Made by a program: the position numbers and the translations under genes. Below are positions 34,021-41,434 of a DNA stretch of 64,000 bases, in pieces. Source of the DNA: Neorhizobium lilium (GTDB lineage Bacteria; Pseudomonadota; Alphaproteobacteria; Rhizobiales; Rhizobiaceae); NCBI RefSeq assembly GCF_004053875.1, contig NZ_SBIP01000001.1:248001-312000 (forward strand), in the 5' to 3' direction. The notes below the pieces were generated by a model that had not been told where the DNA came from, ran no database searches, and was given only the letters and a program-made list of their open reading frames with translations. Each line of letters opens with the position of its first letter. Within the stretch, counting starts at the first letter, position 1.

Positions 34021-35592
34021 ATGAAAGAGGACTTTCCATTGTCGGCGACTTCCAACACCCAAGAGGCATCGAGCCGGTTTCTGGAACTTTGCAATATCCA
34101 GAAATGGTTCGGCGGCGTGCATGCGTTGCGCGGCATCGACCTGACGATCAATCTTGGCCAGGCCTATCACCTGCTTGGTGAAAACGGCTGCGGCAAAAGC
34201 ACCGTGATCAAGATCATGTCAGGCGCGATCTCGCCGAGTGCCGGCGAAATCATCCTGGAAAGCAAAATATATTCGGCTATGACGCCGATCCAGTCGCTGA
34301 GCGCCGGCATCGAAACCGTCTACCAAGACCTATCGCTGCTGCCGAACCTGACAGTGGCGGAAAACGTCGCGCTGAACGAGCAACTGGTTTCCGGTCAGGG
34401 CCGGCTTGGCCGCCTCTTTGATCGTAAACGCTTGAAGGAAACGTCTGAAAAAGCGCTAGCAACCGTCGGCCTGCCGAGCGATGGCGCCTTTCTAAATACC
34501 ATCGTGTCCGATCTGCCGCTGGCCGCGCGTCAATTGGTCGCGATTGCCCGTGCCATCGCCACGCGCGCCAAGCTGGTGATCATGGACGAACCGACAACGT
34601 CGCTCACCCGCCGCGAGGTCGACAATCTCATTCGTGTGGTCGAAAGGCTTCGACAGGAAAACGTCGCCGTTCTGTTTGTTACCCACAAGCTGGACGAATG
34701 TTACCGGATTGGCGGAAATGTGGTCGTATTCCGTGATGGACAATGCGTCGCTCAGGGACCGATCGAGGATTACACCAAGACGCAGATCGCCGAGCTGATG
34801 ACCGGCCGCGCGATTGACTCCGCCCGTTACCGCACTGCCAAGCCACTGGACGGCGAACTGTTCTCCGTGAAAGGCTTGAGCGCCGCAGGCGTCGAGACGA
34901 TGGATCTCAGTCTGCGCAAGGGCGAAATCCTCGGCATTACCGGGCTGGCGGATTCTGGCCGCAACGAATTTGCAATGGCGATTACCGGTGTGGCGCCGGC
35001 CCGCGCCGGTACAATCACGCTCGATGGCCGGCAGGTAACGATCCGCCGTCCAGCGGACGCGATCGACCACGGGATAGGCTACGTGCCTGAGGACCGTCTT
35101 GCCGAAGGCCTTTTTCTCGACAAGTCGATTTTTGAGAACGAGATCGCGCTGATCCTCACACGGCTGAGCAACCGCTTCGGTATCATCGATAAGCAGGCTG
35201 GCCGCGAAACGGCCGCAAGGCTTTCCGAGGAAATGCGCCTCAACACCAAGAACCTCGATCTGCCGGTCGGTGCGCTTTCGGGCGGCAACCAGCAGCGCGT
35301 GCTGATCGGCCGCTGGCTTAGCATAGCACCGAAGCTGCTGGTGCTGCACGGCCCAACCGTAGGCGTCGATGTCGGCTCGAAGGATACGATCTATCGGGCC
35401 ATTCAGGCGCTTGCCGAAAGGGGCATCGGACTGATCATTGTCAGCGACGATCTTCCCGAACTGCTCCAGAACGCCGACCGCATCCTGGTCATGAATGGCG
35501 GCAAGGTGGTTGCCGAATTCGACGCAGAACAGGCCACGGAAGACCAGCTTTACCGAGCCATGCTGACATCCAAGCTGGAGACAGCCCAATGA
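34021..35592 (+). CDS. ABC sugar transporter double ATPase with degenerate second site (cluster B)
   Basis: RbsA-like double ATPase (523 aa). NBD1 has Walker A 'GENGCGKST' and Walker B '[15 protein letters not shown]' but its signature is 'DLPLAARQLVAIARAI' instead of LSxGQ. NBD2 has a normal signature 'LSGGNQQRVLIGRWL' but Walker B reads 'LLVLHGPTVGVDVGS', so the DE pair expected there is HG. One composite ATP site is thus canonical and the other is dead by several criteria. Start: ATG 34021 as taken; a TTG at 34039 has GAGG upstream and could be the true start. The stop overlaps permease 2 by 4 bp. Confidence 0.88.
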   Translation: MKEDFPLSATSNTQEASSRFLELCNIQKWFGGVHALRGIDLTINLGQAYHLLGENGCGKSTVIKIMSGAISPSAGEIILESKIYSAMTPIQSLSAGIETVYQDLSLLPNLTVAENVALNEQLVSGQGRLGRLFDRKRLKETSEKALATVGLPSDGAFLNTIVSDLPLAARQLVAIARAIATRAKLVIMDEPTTSLTRREVDNLIRVVERLRQENVAVLFVTHKLDECYRIGGNVVVFRDGQCVAQGPIEDYTKTQIAELMTGRAIDSARYRTAKPLDGELFSVKGLSAAGVETMDLSLRKGEILGITGLADSGRNEFAMAITGVAPARAGTITLDGRQVTIRRPADAIDHGIGYVPEDRLAEGLFLDKSIFENEIALILTRLSNRFGIIDKQAGRETAARLSEEMRLNTKNLDLPVGALSGGNQQRVLIGRWLSIAPKLLVLHGPTVGVDVGSKDTIYRAIQALAERGIGLIIVSDDLPELLQNADRILVMNGGKVVAEFDAEQATEDQLYRAMLTSKLETAQ

Positions 35593-36623
35593 ACACTTCA
35601 CGACTGGAAGAGCTCAAGCAGGGGACGGCGGAACGGCGGGTCTTCAGTCTTGCCGATCTGGTGCGCCGGCGGCCGGAAACCATCACGGCCATACTGCTCG
35701 TTGCGATCTGCATCATTGTGGCGATTGCCAACCCGGCCTTCCTGCAACCCTCGACCCTGGTCGATATCGGACGCGCCAGCGTGGTGATGGGCCTGTTTGC
35801 GCTTGGCGTCTTCATCATTCTCGCCGCCGGCGGCATTGACGTATCGTTCACGGCAATCGCAGCGTTTACAATGTATTCGCTGACGGTACTGGTCCAGAAC
35901 CACCTGCCGGGACTGCCGATCGCCGTGATCCTGCTGGTTGCAACCGTCGGCGGAGCTCTGCTAGGCGTCATCAACGGATTGCTAGTGCACCACCTCAAGG
36001 TGCCGTCGCTGATCGTCACGATCGGCACGCAATACCTGTTCCGCGGTTTCCTTCTGTCCTTCATCGGCACGGTCTGGATCATGTCGCTGCCGCCGCAGAT
36101 GGGCGCCTTTGGCCGCCTTCCGCTTCTCCAGTTCGAATCCGCCAACGGCGCGACGATTACCCTGCCATTCTATTTCCTCGTGCTGCCGATCGCTGCCTTC
36201 ATCACCTGGTGGATCTTGAACCGCACACTGATGGGCCGCGCGATCTTCGCCATGGGTGGTAATGCCAATATTGCGAGCCGTCTCGGTTACGACCTGAAAA
36301 AGCTGCATATCTTTATCTTTGGATATGCAGGCGCGCTTGCCGGTCTGGCCGGCATCATCCATGTCTGCGCCAACCGTCAAGCCAATCCTTTCGATTTAGT
36401 TGGCACCGAGATCAACGTTATCGCGGCAGTCGTGCTCGGCGGCGCCAAGATAACCGGTGGCACGGGCACGGTGCTCGGCACCATTCTCGGCGTACTTCTG
36501 ATCGTTGTCATTAACAGCGTGCTCGTGCTGGTCGGCATACCGAGCACCTGGCAGCGGCTCGTGGTCGGCGTCTTCATCCTGCTGGCAGCAGCATTCTTCG
36601 TCACGCGCCAGCGCAAGAAATAA
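35589..36623 (+). CDS. ABC sugar permease 2, RbsC-like (cluster B)
   Basis: Second permease (344 aa) of cluster B, about nine helices. 'AAGGIDVSFTAIAAFTMYSL' near residue 77 is the family signature, and 'VLGGAKITGGTGTVLGTILG' near residue 280 the second. It differs from permease 1 throughout, so both are needed for a mixed dimer or they serve two substrates. Its ATG overlaps the ATPase stop (ATGA). A 19-bp gap with a CGGAGAAAAG ribosome site leads to dhaK. Confidence 0.89.
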   Translation: MNTSRLEELKQGTAERRVFSLADLVRRRPETITAILLVAICIIVAIANPAFLQPSTLVDIGRASVVMGLFALGVFIILAAGGIDVSFTAIAAFTMYSLTVLVQNHLPGLPIAVILLVATVGGALLGVINGLLVHHLKVPSLIVTIGTQYLFRGFLLSFIGTVWIMSLPPQMGAFGRLPLLQFESANGATITLPFYFLVLPIAAFITWWILNRTLMGRAIFAMGGNANIASRLGYDLKKLHIFIFGYAGALAGLAGIIHVCANRQANPFDLVGTEINVIAAVVLGGAKITGGTGTVLGTILGVLLIVVINSVLVLVGIPSTWQRLVVGVFILLAAAFFVTRQRKK

Positions 36624-36642
36624 GCTTATCCGGAGAAAAGCC

Positions 36643-37644
36643 ATGAAAAAATTCCTGAACGATCCTGTAAACTTCGTGGACGAGATGTTGGAAGGCATCT
36701 ACCGCGCTCACCCACAAGTCACCTTTGTGGCCGAAGACAAGCGCTGCATGGTCACCGCGAACCCGAAGACCGGCAAGGTCGGGATAGCGACCGGCGGCGG
36801 TTCCGGCCATCTACCACTCTTCCTCGGCTATGTCGGCGATGGCATGCTGGATGGTGCAGCTGTCGGCGGCGTCTTCCAGTCGCCGAGCTCCGAGCAAATG
36901 TATCAGGTCACCAAGGCGATCGATCAGGGCGCCGGCGTTCTCTACATCTACGGCAATTACAGCGGCGACATCATCAACTTCGACATGGCCGCCGAACTGG
37001 CGGATCTCGACGGCATCGAGGTCAAACAATGTGTCGGCAATGATGACGTCGCCTCGTCGAAGGTCGGTGAAGAGCATAAGCGCCGAGGCGTCGCGGGCAT
37101 CTATTTCGTTTACAAGACCGCCGGTGCCGCCGCAGCCGAAGGGCTGTCACTCGACGAGGTGCACCGGGTGGCCGAGAAGGCGCGCCTGCGCACCCGCACC
37201 ATGGGCGTCGCGCTTTCGAGTTGCGTCGTGCCGGAAATCGGCCACGCAACCTTCTCGATCGGTGAGGACGAAATGGAAATCGGCATGGGCATTCATGGCG
37301 AACCGGGTATCAGCCGCAAGAAGCTCGGCACCGCCGATGCTGTCATCGACGAGATGATGGAACGCATATTCGTGGAGCAGGATTATAAATCCGGCGACGA
37401 GGTTGCCGTTCTGATAAACGGTCTCGGAGGTACACCCCTGGAAGAACTCTACATCCTCTTCCGCCGAGTCGCACAGCTGCTTGAAGGCCGTGGTATCATC
37501 GCCAAGCATGTCTGGGTCGGCGAATTCGCCACCTCCATGGAAATGGCCGGCGCATCCGTTTCGATCCTGCACCTCGACGCGGAGCTCGACCGTCTGGTTG
37601 CGGCACCAGCCAACACACCGTTCTTCAAGCATTTTTCTGCGTGA
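36643..37644 (+). CDS. dihydroxyacetone kinase-type subunit DhaK
   Basis: Substrate-binding kinase subunit (333 aa). H218 in 'GMGIHGEPGI' is at the same number as the E. coli DhaK histidine that binds the ketose covalently. The phosphate loop is 'GGGSGHLPLFLGYVGDGML', where GHEP is usual, and 'GNDDV' supplies the catalytic Asp. 'GNYSGDIINFDMA' matches the KNYTGDRLNF region. Known substrates of the family are dihydroxyacetone and C4 ketoses such as erythrulose. The altered GHLP loop and sugar-transport context suggest something other than plain dihydroxyacetone. ATG 36643 was chosen; an upstream reading lies in the permease gene. DhaL follows at once. Confidence 0.85.
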   Translation: MKKFLNDPVNFVDEMLEGIYRAHPQVTFVAEDKRCMVTANPKTGKVGIATGGGSGHLPLFLGYVGDGMLDGAAVGGVFQSPSSEQMYQVTKAIDQGAGVLYIYGNYSGDIINFDMAAELADLDGIEVKQCVGNDDVASSKVGEEHKRRGVAGIYFVYKTAGAAAAEGLSLDEVHRVAEKARLRTRTMGVALSSCVVPEIGHATFSIGEDEMEIGMGIHGEPGISRKKLGTADAVIDEMMERIFVEQDYKSGDEVAVLINGLGGTPLEELYILFRRVAQLLEGRGIIAKHVWVGEFATSMEMAGASVSILHLDAELDRLVAAPANTPFFKHFSA

Positions 37645-37654
37645 GGACGAAGCC

Positions 37655-38293
37655 ATGGACGCCATTAAAGCTTCTGATCTGATCGACCTGTTCGATGCCT
37701 GGAGACAGCTTTTTGCCGAACAGCGAGAATTTCTGATCGCTCTCGACGGAAAGGTTGGCGACAGCGATCTCGGCATCACCATGAGTAAGTCCTTTGCTGC
37801 AGCCGCCGAAGCCGTTGCGGCCGAGGGCGAGGCCGCTGGCATTGCCAAGCTGTTGCGCACCGCCGGTGCCACCATGGCCCGGACAGCCCCGTCAACCATG
37901 GGCACGCTGACGGCAACGGGTTTCCTTCGCGCCAGCAAGGCTGTCGACACGGCAACCTCCCTTGGCACGGCCGAGATGGCGGCATTCTGGGCTGCTTACC
38001 GCAATGGCATCGCCGAGCGCGGCAAGGCGAAGGTCGGCGACAAGACGATTGTCGATGTTCTCGATCCCGCCGCCCGCATGCTCGAAGAGCAGGCCGCCGC
38101 CGGCGCCTCTCTTCCTGTTGCCCTTGCGGCAGCGGCAGCGACGGCGGAAGAGGCGCTGGAAAAAACCAAGACCATGGTCGCCCAGCACGGCAAGGCCGCA
38201 GCCTTCCAGGAAAAGACTATCGGTCTTCAAGATGCGGGCGCTACGGTCGGCGTGCTTTTGTTGAAAAAGCTCAGCGATTTTGCTTCTGCCTGA
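37655..38293 (+). CDS. dihydroxyacetone kinase-type subunit DhaL
   Basis: Nucleotide-binding partner of DhaK (212 aa). 'LDGKVGDSDLGITM' gives D31, D36 and D38, the spacing of the Mg-binding aspartates of DhaL (DxxxxDxD). 'TMARTAPSTMGTLTATGFL' corresponds to the helix that caps the nucleotide. No DhaM phosphotransferase gene is in the cluster, so ATP rather than a bound, PTS-recharged ADP may be the donor, as in fused ATP-dependent DHA kinases. It starts 10 bases after dhaK and lies 18 bp before the FGGY kinase. Confidence 0.85.
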   Translation: MDAIKASDLIDLFDAWRQLFAEQREFLIALDGKVGDSDLGITMSKSFAAAAEAVAAEGEAAGIAKLLRTAGATMARTAPSTMGTLTATGFLRASKAVDTATSLGTAEMAAFWAAYRNGIAERGKAKVGDKTIVDVLDPAARMLEEQAAAGASLPVALAAAAATAEEALEKTKTMVAQHGKAAAFQEKTIGLQDAGATVGVLLLKKLSDFASA

Positions 38294-38311
38294 CACAGCG
38301 AGAAAAAGGCA

Positions 38312-39943
38312 ATGGCAGTCTATGCAGGGATTGACGTTGGCACGGGCAGCGCCCGCGCTGGCCTCTTCAACGATGATGGCTCGCTACTTGCAAGCGCCGC
38401 CCATCCGATAAGGATGTGGTCGGGGCCCGGCGAGATCTTCGAACAGTCGTCGGAAGACATATGGCAAGCAATCTGCCTCGCGCTTCGACAGGCGATGCGT
38501 GAGGCAAACGTCGGTCCGGCTTTGGTCAAGGGGATTGGTTTCGACGCCACCTGCTCTATGGTCATCGTCGGTAAGGATGCAACCTCTCTGCCTACTCTGC
38601 CGGGAGGAGATCCGAGCCGAGACGTCATTGTCTGGATGGACCATCGTGCGACCGAGCAGGCGGAGCGGATCAACAGTCGGCCACATCACGTCCTTTCCTA
38701 TGTTGGAGGCCGCATTTCGCCGGAAATGCAGATGCCTAAACTATTGTGGCTGAAGGAGAACAACCGTCCCAGCTTCGATCAGGCAGAGCATTTTTTCGAC
38801 CTTGCGGACTATCTCACATTCCGCGCGACAGGAGATGCGACGCGATCACTCTGCACCGTCACTTGCAAATGGACCTATCTCGCCCACGAGCACCGGTGGG
38901 ATGAGGAATTCCTCAAGGCTATCGGCCTTTGCGAACTCGCGAAAGACGATTTTGCGCGAATTGGCAGGACGGTTGACGAAATCGGGGCGCCCATCGCCGA
39001 GGGCTTGCTTACCGAGGCGGCCGAGGACCTTGGCATCCTGCCAGGCACGCCGGTTGGCCTTTCCGCAATCGATGCCCATGCCGGCGGCATCGGCACAATA
39101 GCGGCCCCATCTTTGGCGGACGGTGATGACCTTAGGACCCGGCTTGCGCTGATCATGGGCACGTCCGCCTGCGCCATGACGGTTTCCGCCGAGCCCACAT
39201 TCATCAACGGCATTTGGGGACCCTACAGCAGCGCCATGCTGCCCGGAGTTTGGCTCAACGAAGGTGGCCAGTCTGCATTTGGTGCCGCACTTGCCTACAT
39301 CGTTGCGATGCACCCGGCCGCGCACGCAGCACAAGACCAAGCTTCAGCGGAGGGATTAGACCTTCTCGTCATGCTGGAGCGCCTTTCGACAGAAAAGGCA
39401 GGCGGCGTTGCTGAGGCGGCACGCCTTGCCAGAAGCATTCATGTCGTCCCGGAACTGCTCGGCAACCGCTCACCGGAGGCTGATCCGTTCGCTACGGCAA
39501 TCATCGCAGGGCTACGGCTCGACAACAGCATCGATAACCTCGTTGAGCTTTATGTCGCCACGCTCTGCGGACTTTGTTACGGAACCTGCGACATAGTTGA
39601 TGCTCTTATCGCAAAGGGTCTTCCTCTTCAGTCGATCGTGGTTTCGGGAGGCGCTGCTCGAAGCCCTCTGTTTCGCCAGATCCTTGCAGACAGCACCTTA
39701 CTGACAGTGCAGCTACCAGAAACCAGCGAACCTGTGCTTCTAGGAGCAGCGATTATTGGCGGCTGTGCGGACAAGCGCGTATCTCTCGCCGATCTTGCTG
39801 CCAAGATGAGCAAGATGAAGGAGGCAATCTCTCCTCAACACGGGAAAATCAGCGACTTCCACAAGAAGAAACGCCAAGCTCATCGTGACCTTCGGGATAC
39901 AAACAAGCACATCCGTCAGATTATGAGCCAATGCTTGGCTTGA
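38312..39943 (+). CDS. FGGY-family kinase, ribulokinase-type
   Basis: Carbohydrate kinase (543 aa) of the long FGGY branch that includes D-ribulokinases (YDR109C-like). 'YAGIDVGTGSARAGLF' is the phosphate loop. 'VIVWMDHRATEQAERIN' and 'GGRISPEMQMPKLLWLKE' are branch markers, 'SAIDAHAGGIGT' carries the catalytic Asp, and 'IVVSGGAARSPLFRQIL' is the adenosine motif. Last gene of cluster B, convergent with the ParA gene 51 bp away; no convincing terminator between them. It may act before the Dha-type kinase, on the imported sugar, or in parallel. Confidence 0.88.
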   Translation: MAVYAGIDVGTGSARAGLFNDDGSLLASAAHPIRMWSGPGEIFEQSSEDIWQAICLALRQAMREANVGPALVKGIGFDATCSMVIVGKDATSLPTLPGGDPSRDVIVWMDHRATEQAERINSRPHHVLSYVGGRISPEMQMPKLLWLKENNRPSFDQAEHFFDLADYLTFRATGDATRSLCTVTCKWTYLAHEHRWDEEFLKAIGLCELAKDDFARIGRTVDEIGAPIAEGLLTEAAEDLGILPGTPVGLSAIDAHAGGIGTIAAPSLADGDDLRTRLALIMGTSACAMTVSAEPTFINGIWGPYSSAMLPGVWLNEGGQSAFGAALAYIVAMHPAAHAAQDQASAEGLDLLVMLERLSTEKAGGVAEAARLARSIHVVPELLGNRSPEADPFATAIIAGLRLDNSIDNLVELYVATLCGLCYGTCDIVDALIAKGLPLQSIVVSGGAARSPLFRQILADSTLLTVQLPETSEPVLLGAAIIGGCADKRVSLADLAAKMSKMKEAISPQHGKISDFHKKKRQAHRDLRDTNKHIRQIMSQCLA

Positions 39944-39994
39944 CGGATCGGTGTTCGCAAACTGACCACTCATTTGGTCGTATATGACAATATC

Positions 39995-40765
39995 TTACAT
40001 CAAAATTTTCCAGTTCCGCCCGAGTTCCTCTGTCAGCAGACCATAATCATGAGCGCCCCGGCTGGCGGGTGCATACTCGAAAACAGACTGATGAAAAGCA
40101 AAGGCCTCTGCAAGTTTGATGTCGGTACGGATCGGACCCGTCAGACGCCCGGCACCGAATTGAAGGCGCAGTGCTTCGATCGTGCTCTTGTGAATAACCA
40201 TGTTGGGGTTGGCCTGGACCGGCGTCAGTGCGACAAATTTCAAGGCAGGATTTTCCGAAAGCCTCACACTGAAAAAGACCTTGGCAAATTGGTGAACCCC
40301 TTCTGCGGATAGGGGATGCGGGAGAAAGGGTATGACGACGCCATGCGCCGAAGCCAAAGCGTTGACCAGCAGCGCATCAAGAGAAGGCGGCGTATCGATT
40401 ACGATAACCCCGTAGTTTCGTTTCTCATCAAGCAATGCAATCGCTTTTGCCAACAGCCCCGGGGAAACTCCCTCGCCGGGGTGGAACATTTGCAAATACG
40501 CGGGTGCAATGTCGAGACGAGTATCGGATGTGGAGCGGATAGCCTTATCGAGCGCTTCGGGACCGTGCGTAAAGATATCATGGGCGCTTGGTTCGGTTTT
40601 AGCCGCGACAACCCCTAGACCGATACCGGCATGGCCTTGTGTGTCGAGATCGATCAACAGCGTTTTGACACCGCGTTTGGCAAAGCCAACCGCCAAATTT
40701 ACGGCAGTCGTCGTTTTGCCAGTTCCCCCCTTCCGGTTTGCGATAGCGATAACGAACGGAGGCAC
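39995..40765 (-). CDS. ParA/MinD-family ATPase of the chemosensory operon
   Basis: Partition-type ATPase (256 aa). The deviant Walker A is 'NRKGGTGKTTTAVNLA' (residues ~9-24), Walker A' 'LLIDLDTQGHAG' and Walker B 'VIVIDTPPSLDALL'. No ParB, repABC gene or centromere-like repeat is near, and it is the last gene of the che operon. That is the arrangement of PpfA in Rhodobacter sphaeroides and ParC in Vibrio, which position chemoreceptor arrays. Start: GTG 40765 puts the P-loop at the usual distance; TTG 40795 is possible. It probably acts by binding nucleoid DNA and the receptor N terminus. Confidence 0.85.
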   Translation of the reverse strand: MPPFVIAIANRKGGTGKTTTAVNLAVGFAKRGVKTLLIDLDTQGHAGIGLGVVAAKTEPSAHDIFTHGPEALDKAIRSTSDTRLDIAPAYLQMFHPGEGVSPGLLAKAIALLDEKRNYGVIVIDTPPSLDALLVNALASAHGVVIPFLPHPLSAEGVHQFAKVFFSVRLSENPALKFVALTPVQANPNMVIHKSTIEALRLQFGAGRLTGPIRTDIKLAEAFAFHQSVFEYAPASRGAHDYGLLTEELGRNWKILM

Positions 40766-40816
40766 CTGAAAACACCTGTTTAAACGGAATGGCAAAAAGC
40801 GTTGAGCGGTTAGGAT

Positions 40817-41182
40817 CTAAGCTCCAGGCAGCACACGTCTAATGACTTTCAACAGATCCTCCGGATTGACAGGCTTGGTCAGCCAACCGGTTGCGCCGAG
40901 TTTTTTGGCCTCGTCGCGCTTGCTAGCCTGACTTTCTGTCGAAACAACCAAAATCGGCGTAAAGCGCAGCATAGGTCGCACGTTCTGGATCAGGGCCAGC
41001 CCGTCCATGTTTGGCATATTCAGGTCGGTGATAATCAAATCGGGCTTTAAACCCCCGGTGATCAATTCGATGGCTTTCACACCGTCCTCAGCCATCTCGA
41101 CTTTGAAGCCTTCGCCCTCAAGCGCGGTTTTCATAACCCAGCGTATCAAATCGGAGTCATCAACAACAAGTATCGTTTTCAT
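40817..41182 (-). CDS. cheY: CheY-like single-domain response regulator (second of operon)
   Basis: Receiver domain alone (121 aa). The acidic pair is in 'ILVVDDSDL', the phospho-acceptor Asp in 'PDLIITDLNMPNMDG', then Thr/Ser in 'ILVVSTES' and the conserved Lys in 'GWLTKPVNPEDLL'. All switch residues are present. It is the second CheY of the operon, placed after the STAS gene, and could be the output regulator or a phosphate sink. No CheZ or CheX is encoded nearby. Confidence 0.88.
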   Translation of the reverse strand: MKTILVVDDSDLIRWVMKTALEGEGFKVEMAEDGVKAIELITGGLKPDLIITDLNMPNMDGLALIQNVRPMLRFTPILVVSTESQASKRDEAKKLGATGWLTKPVNPEDLLKVIRRVLPGA

Positions 41183-41197
41183 GGGAATATCCTAGCT

Positions 41198-41434
41198 TTA
41201 TGCAGATCTGACTTGGCGCATACATTCGGCGGCAAAAGAGTCTCGCGGCATCGCGCTAATTTTGTTTTGCGTGATCATGAGGGTTTGCAGTATTGCGGCG
41301 TGAAAATGCGTCACCCCGGCAAGGTGAAGTTCGCCTTTCGGCGTTTTTCGCAGCCATTCGAATATCGTCTCGGCTTCTTCCACGGTGCATTCTCCAGAAA
41401 ACTCGGCTTTCGTCCTCGTAAACTTGACTGGCAT
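41198..41434 (-). CDS. STAS-domain-like small protein
   Basis: Protein of 78 aa. 'GELHLAGVTHFHAAILQTLM' resembles the STAS core ('GxLDLSGVxxLDTAGLQLL'), but the usual phosphorylated Ser/Thr position is occupied by His/Ala. The start shares one base with the cheA stop (TGATG). STAS proteins act as anti-anti-sigma factors or scaffolds; here a scaffold role in the signalling complex is more plausible than partner switching. The family call is moderate. Confidence 0.6.
   Translation of the reverse strand: MPVKFTRTKAEFSGECTVEEAETIFEWLRKTPKGELHLAGVTHFHAAILQTLMITQNKISAMPRDSFAAECMRQVRSA

Noticed and set aside
39995..40765. ParA as a plasmid or chromid partition gene
   Set aside because: No ParB, RepB, RepC or repeated centromere sites nearby, and the gene is the tail of the che operon.
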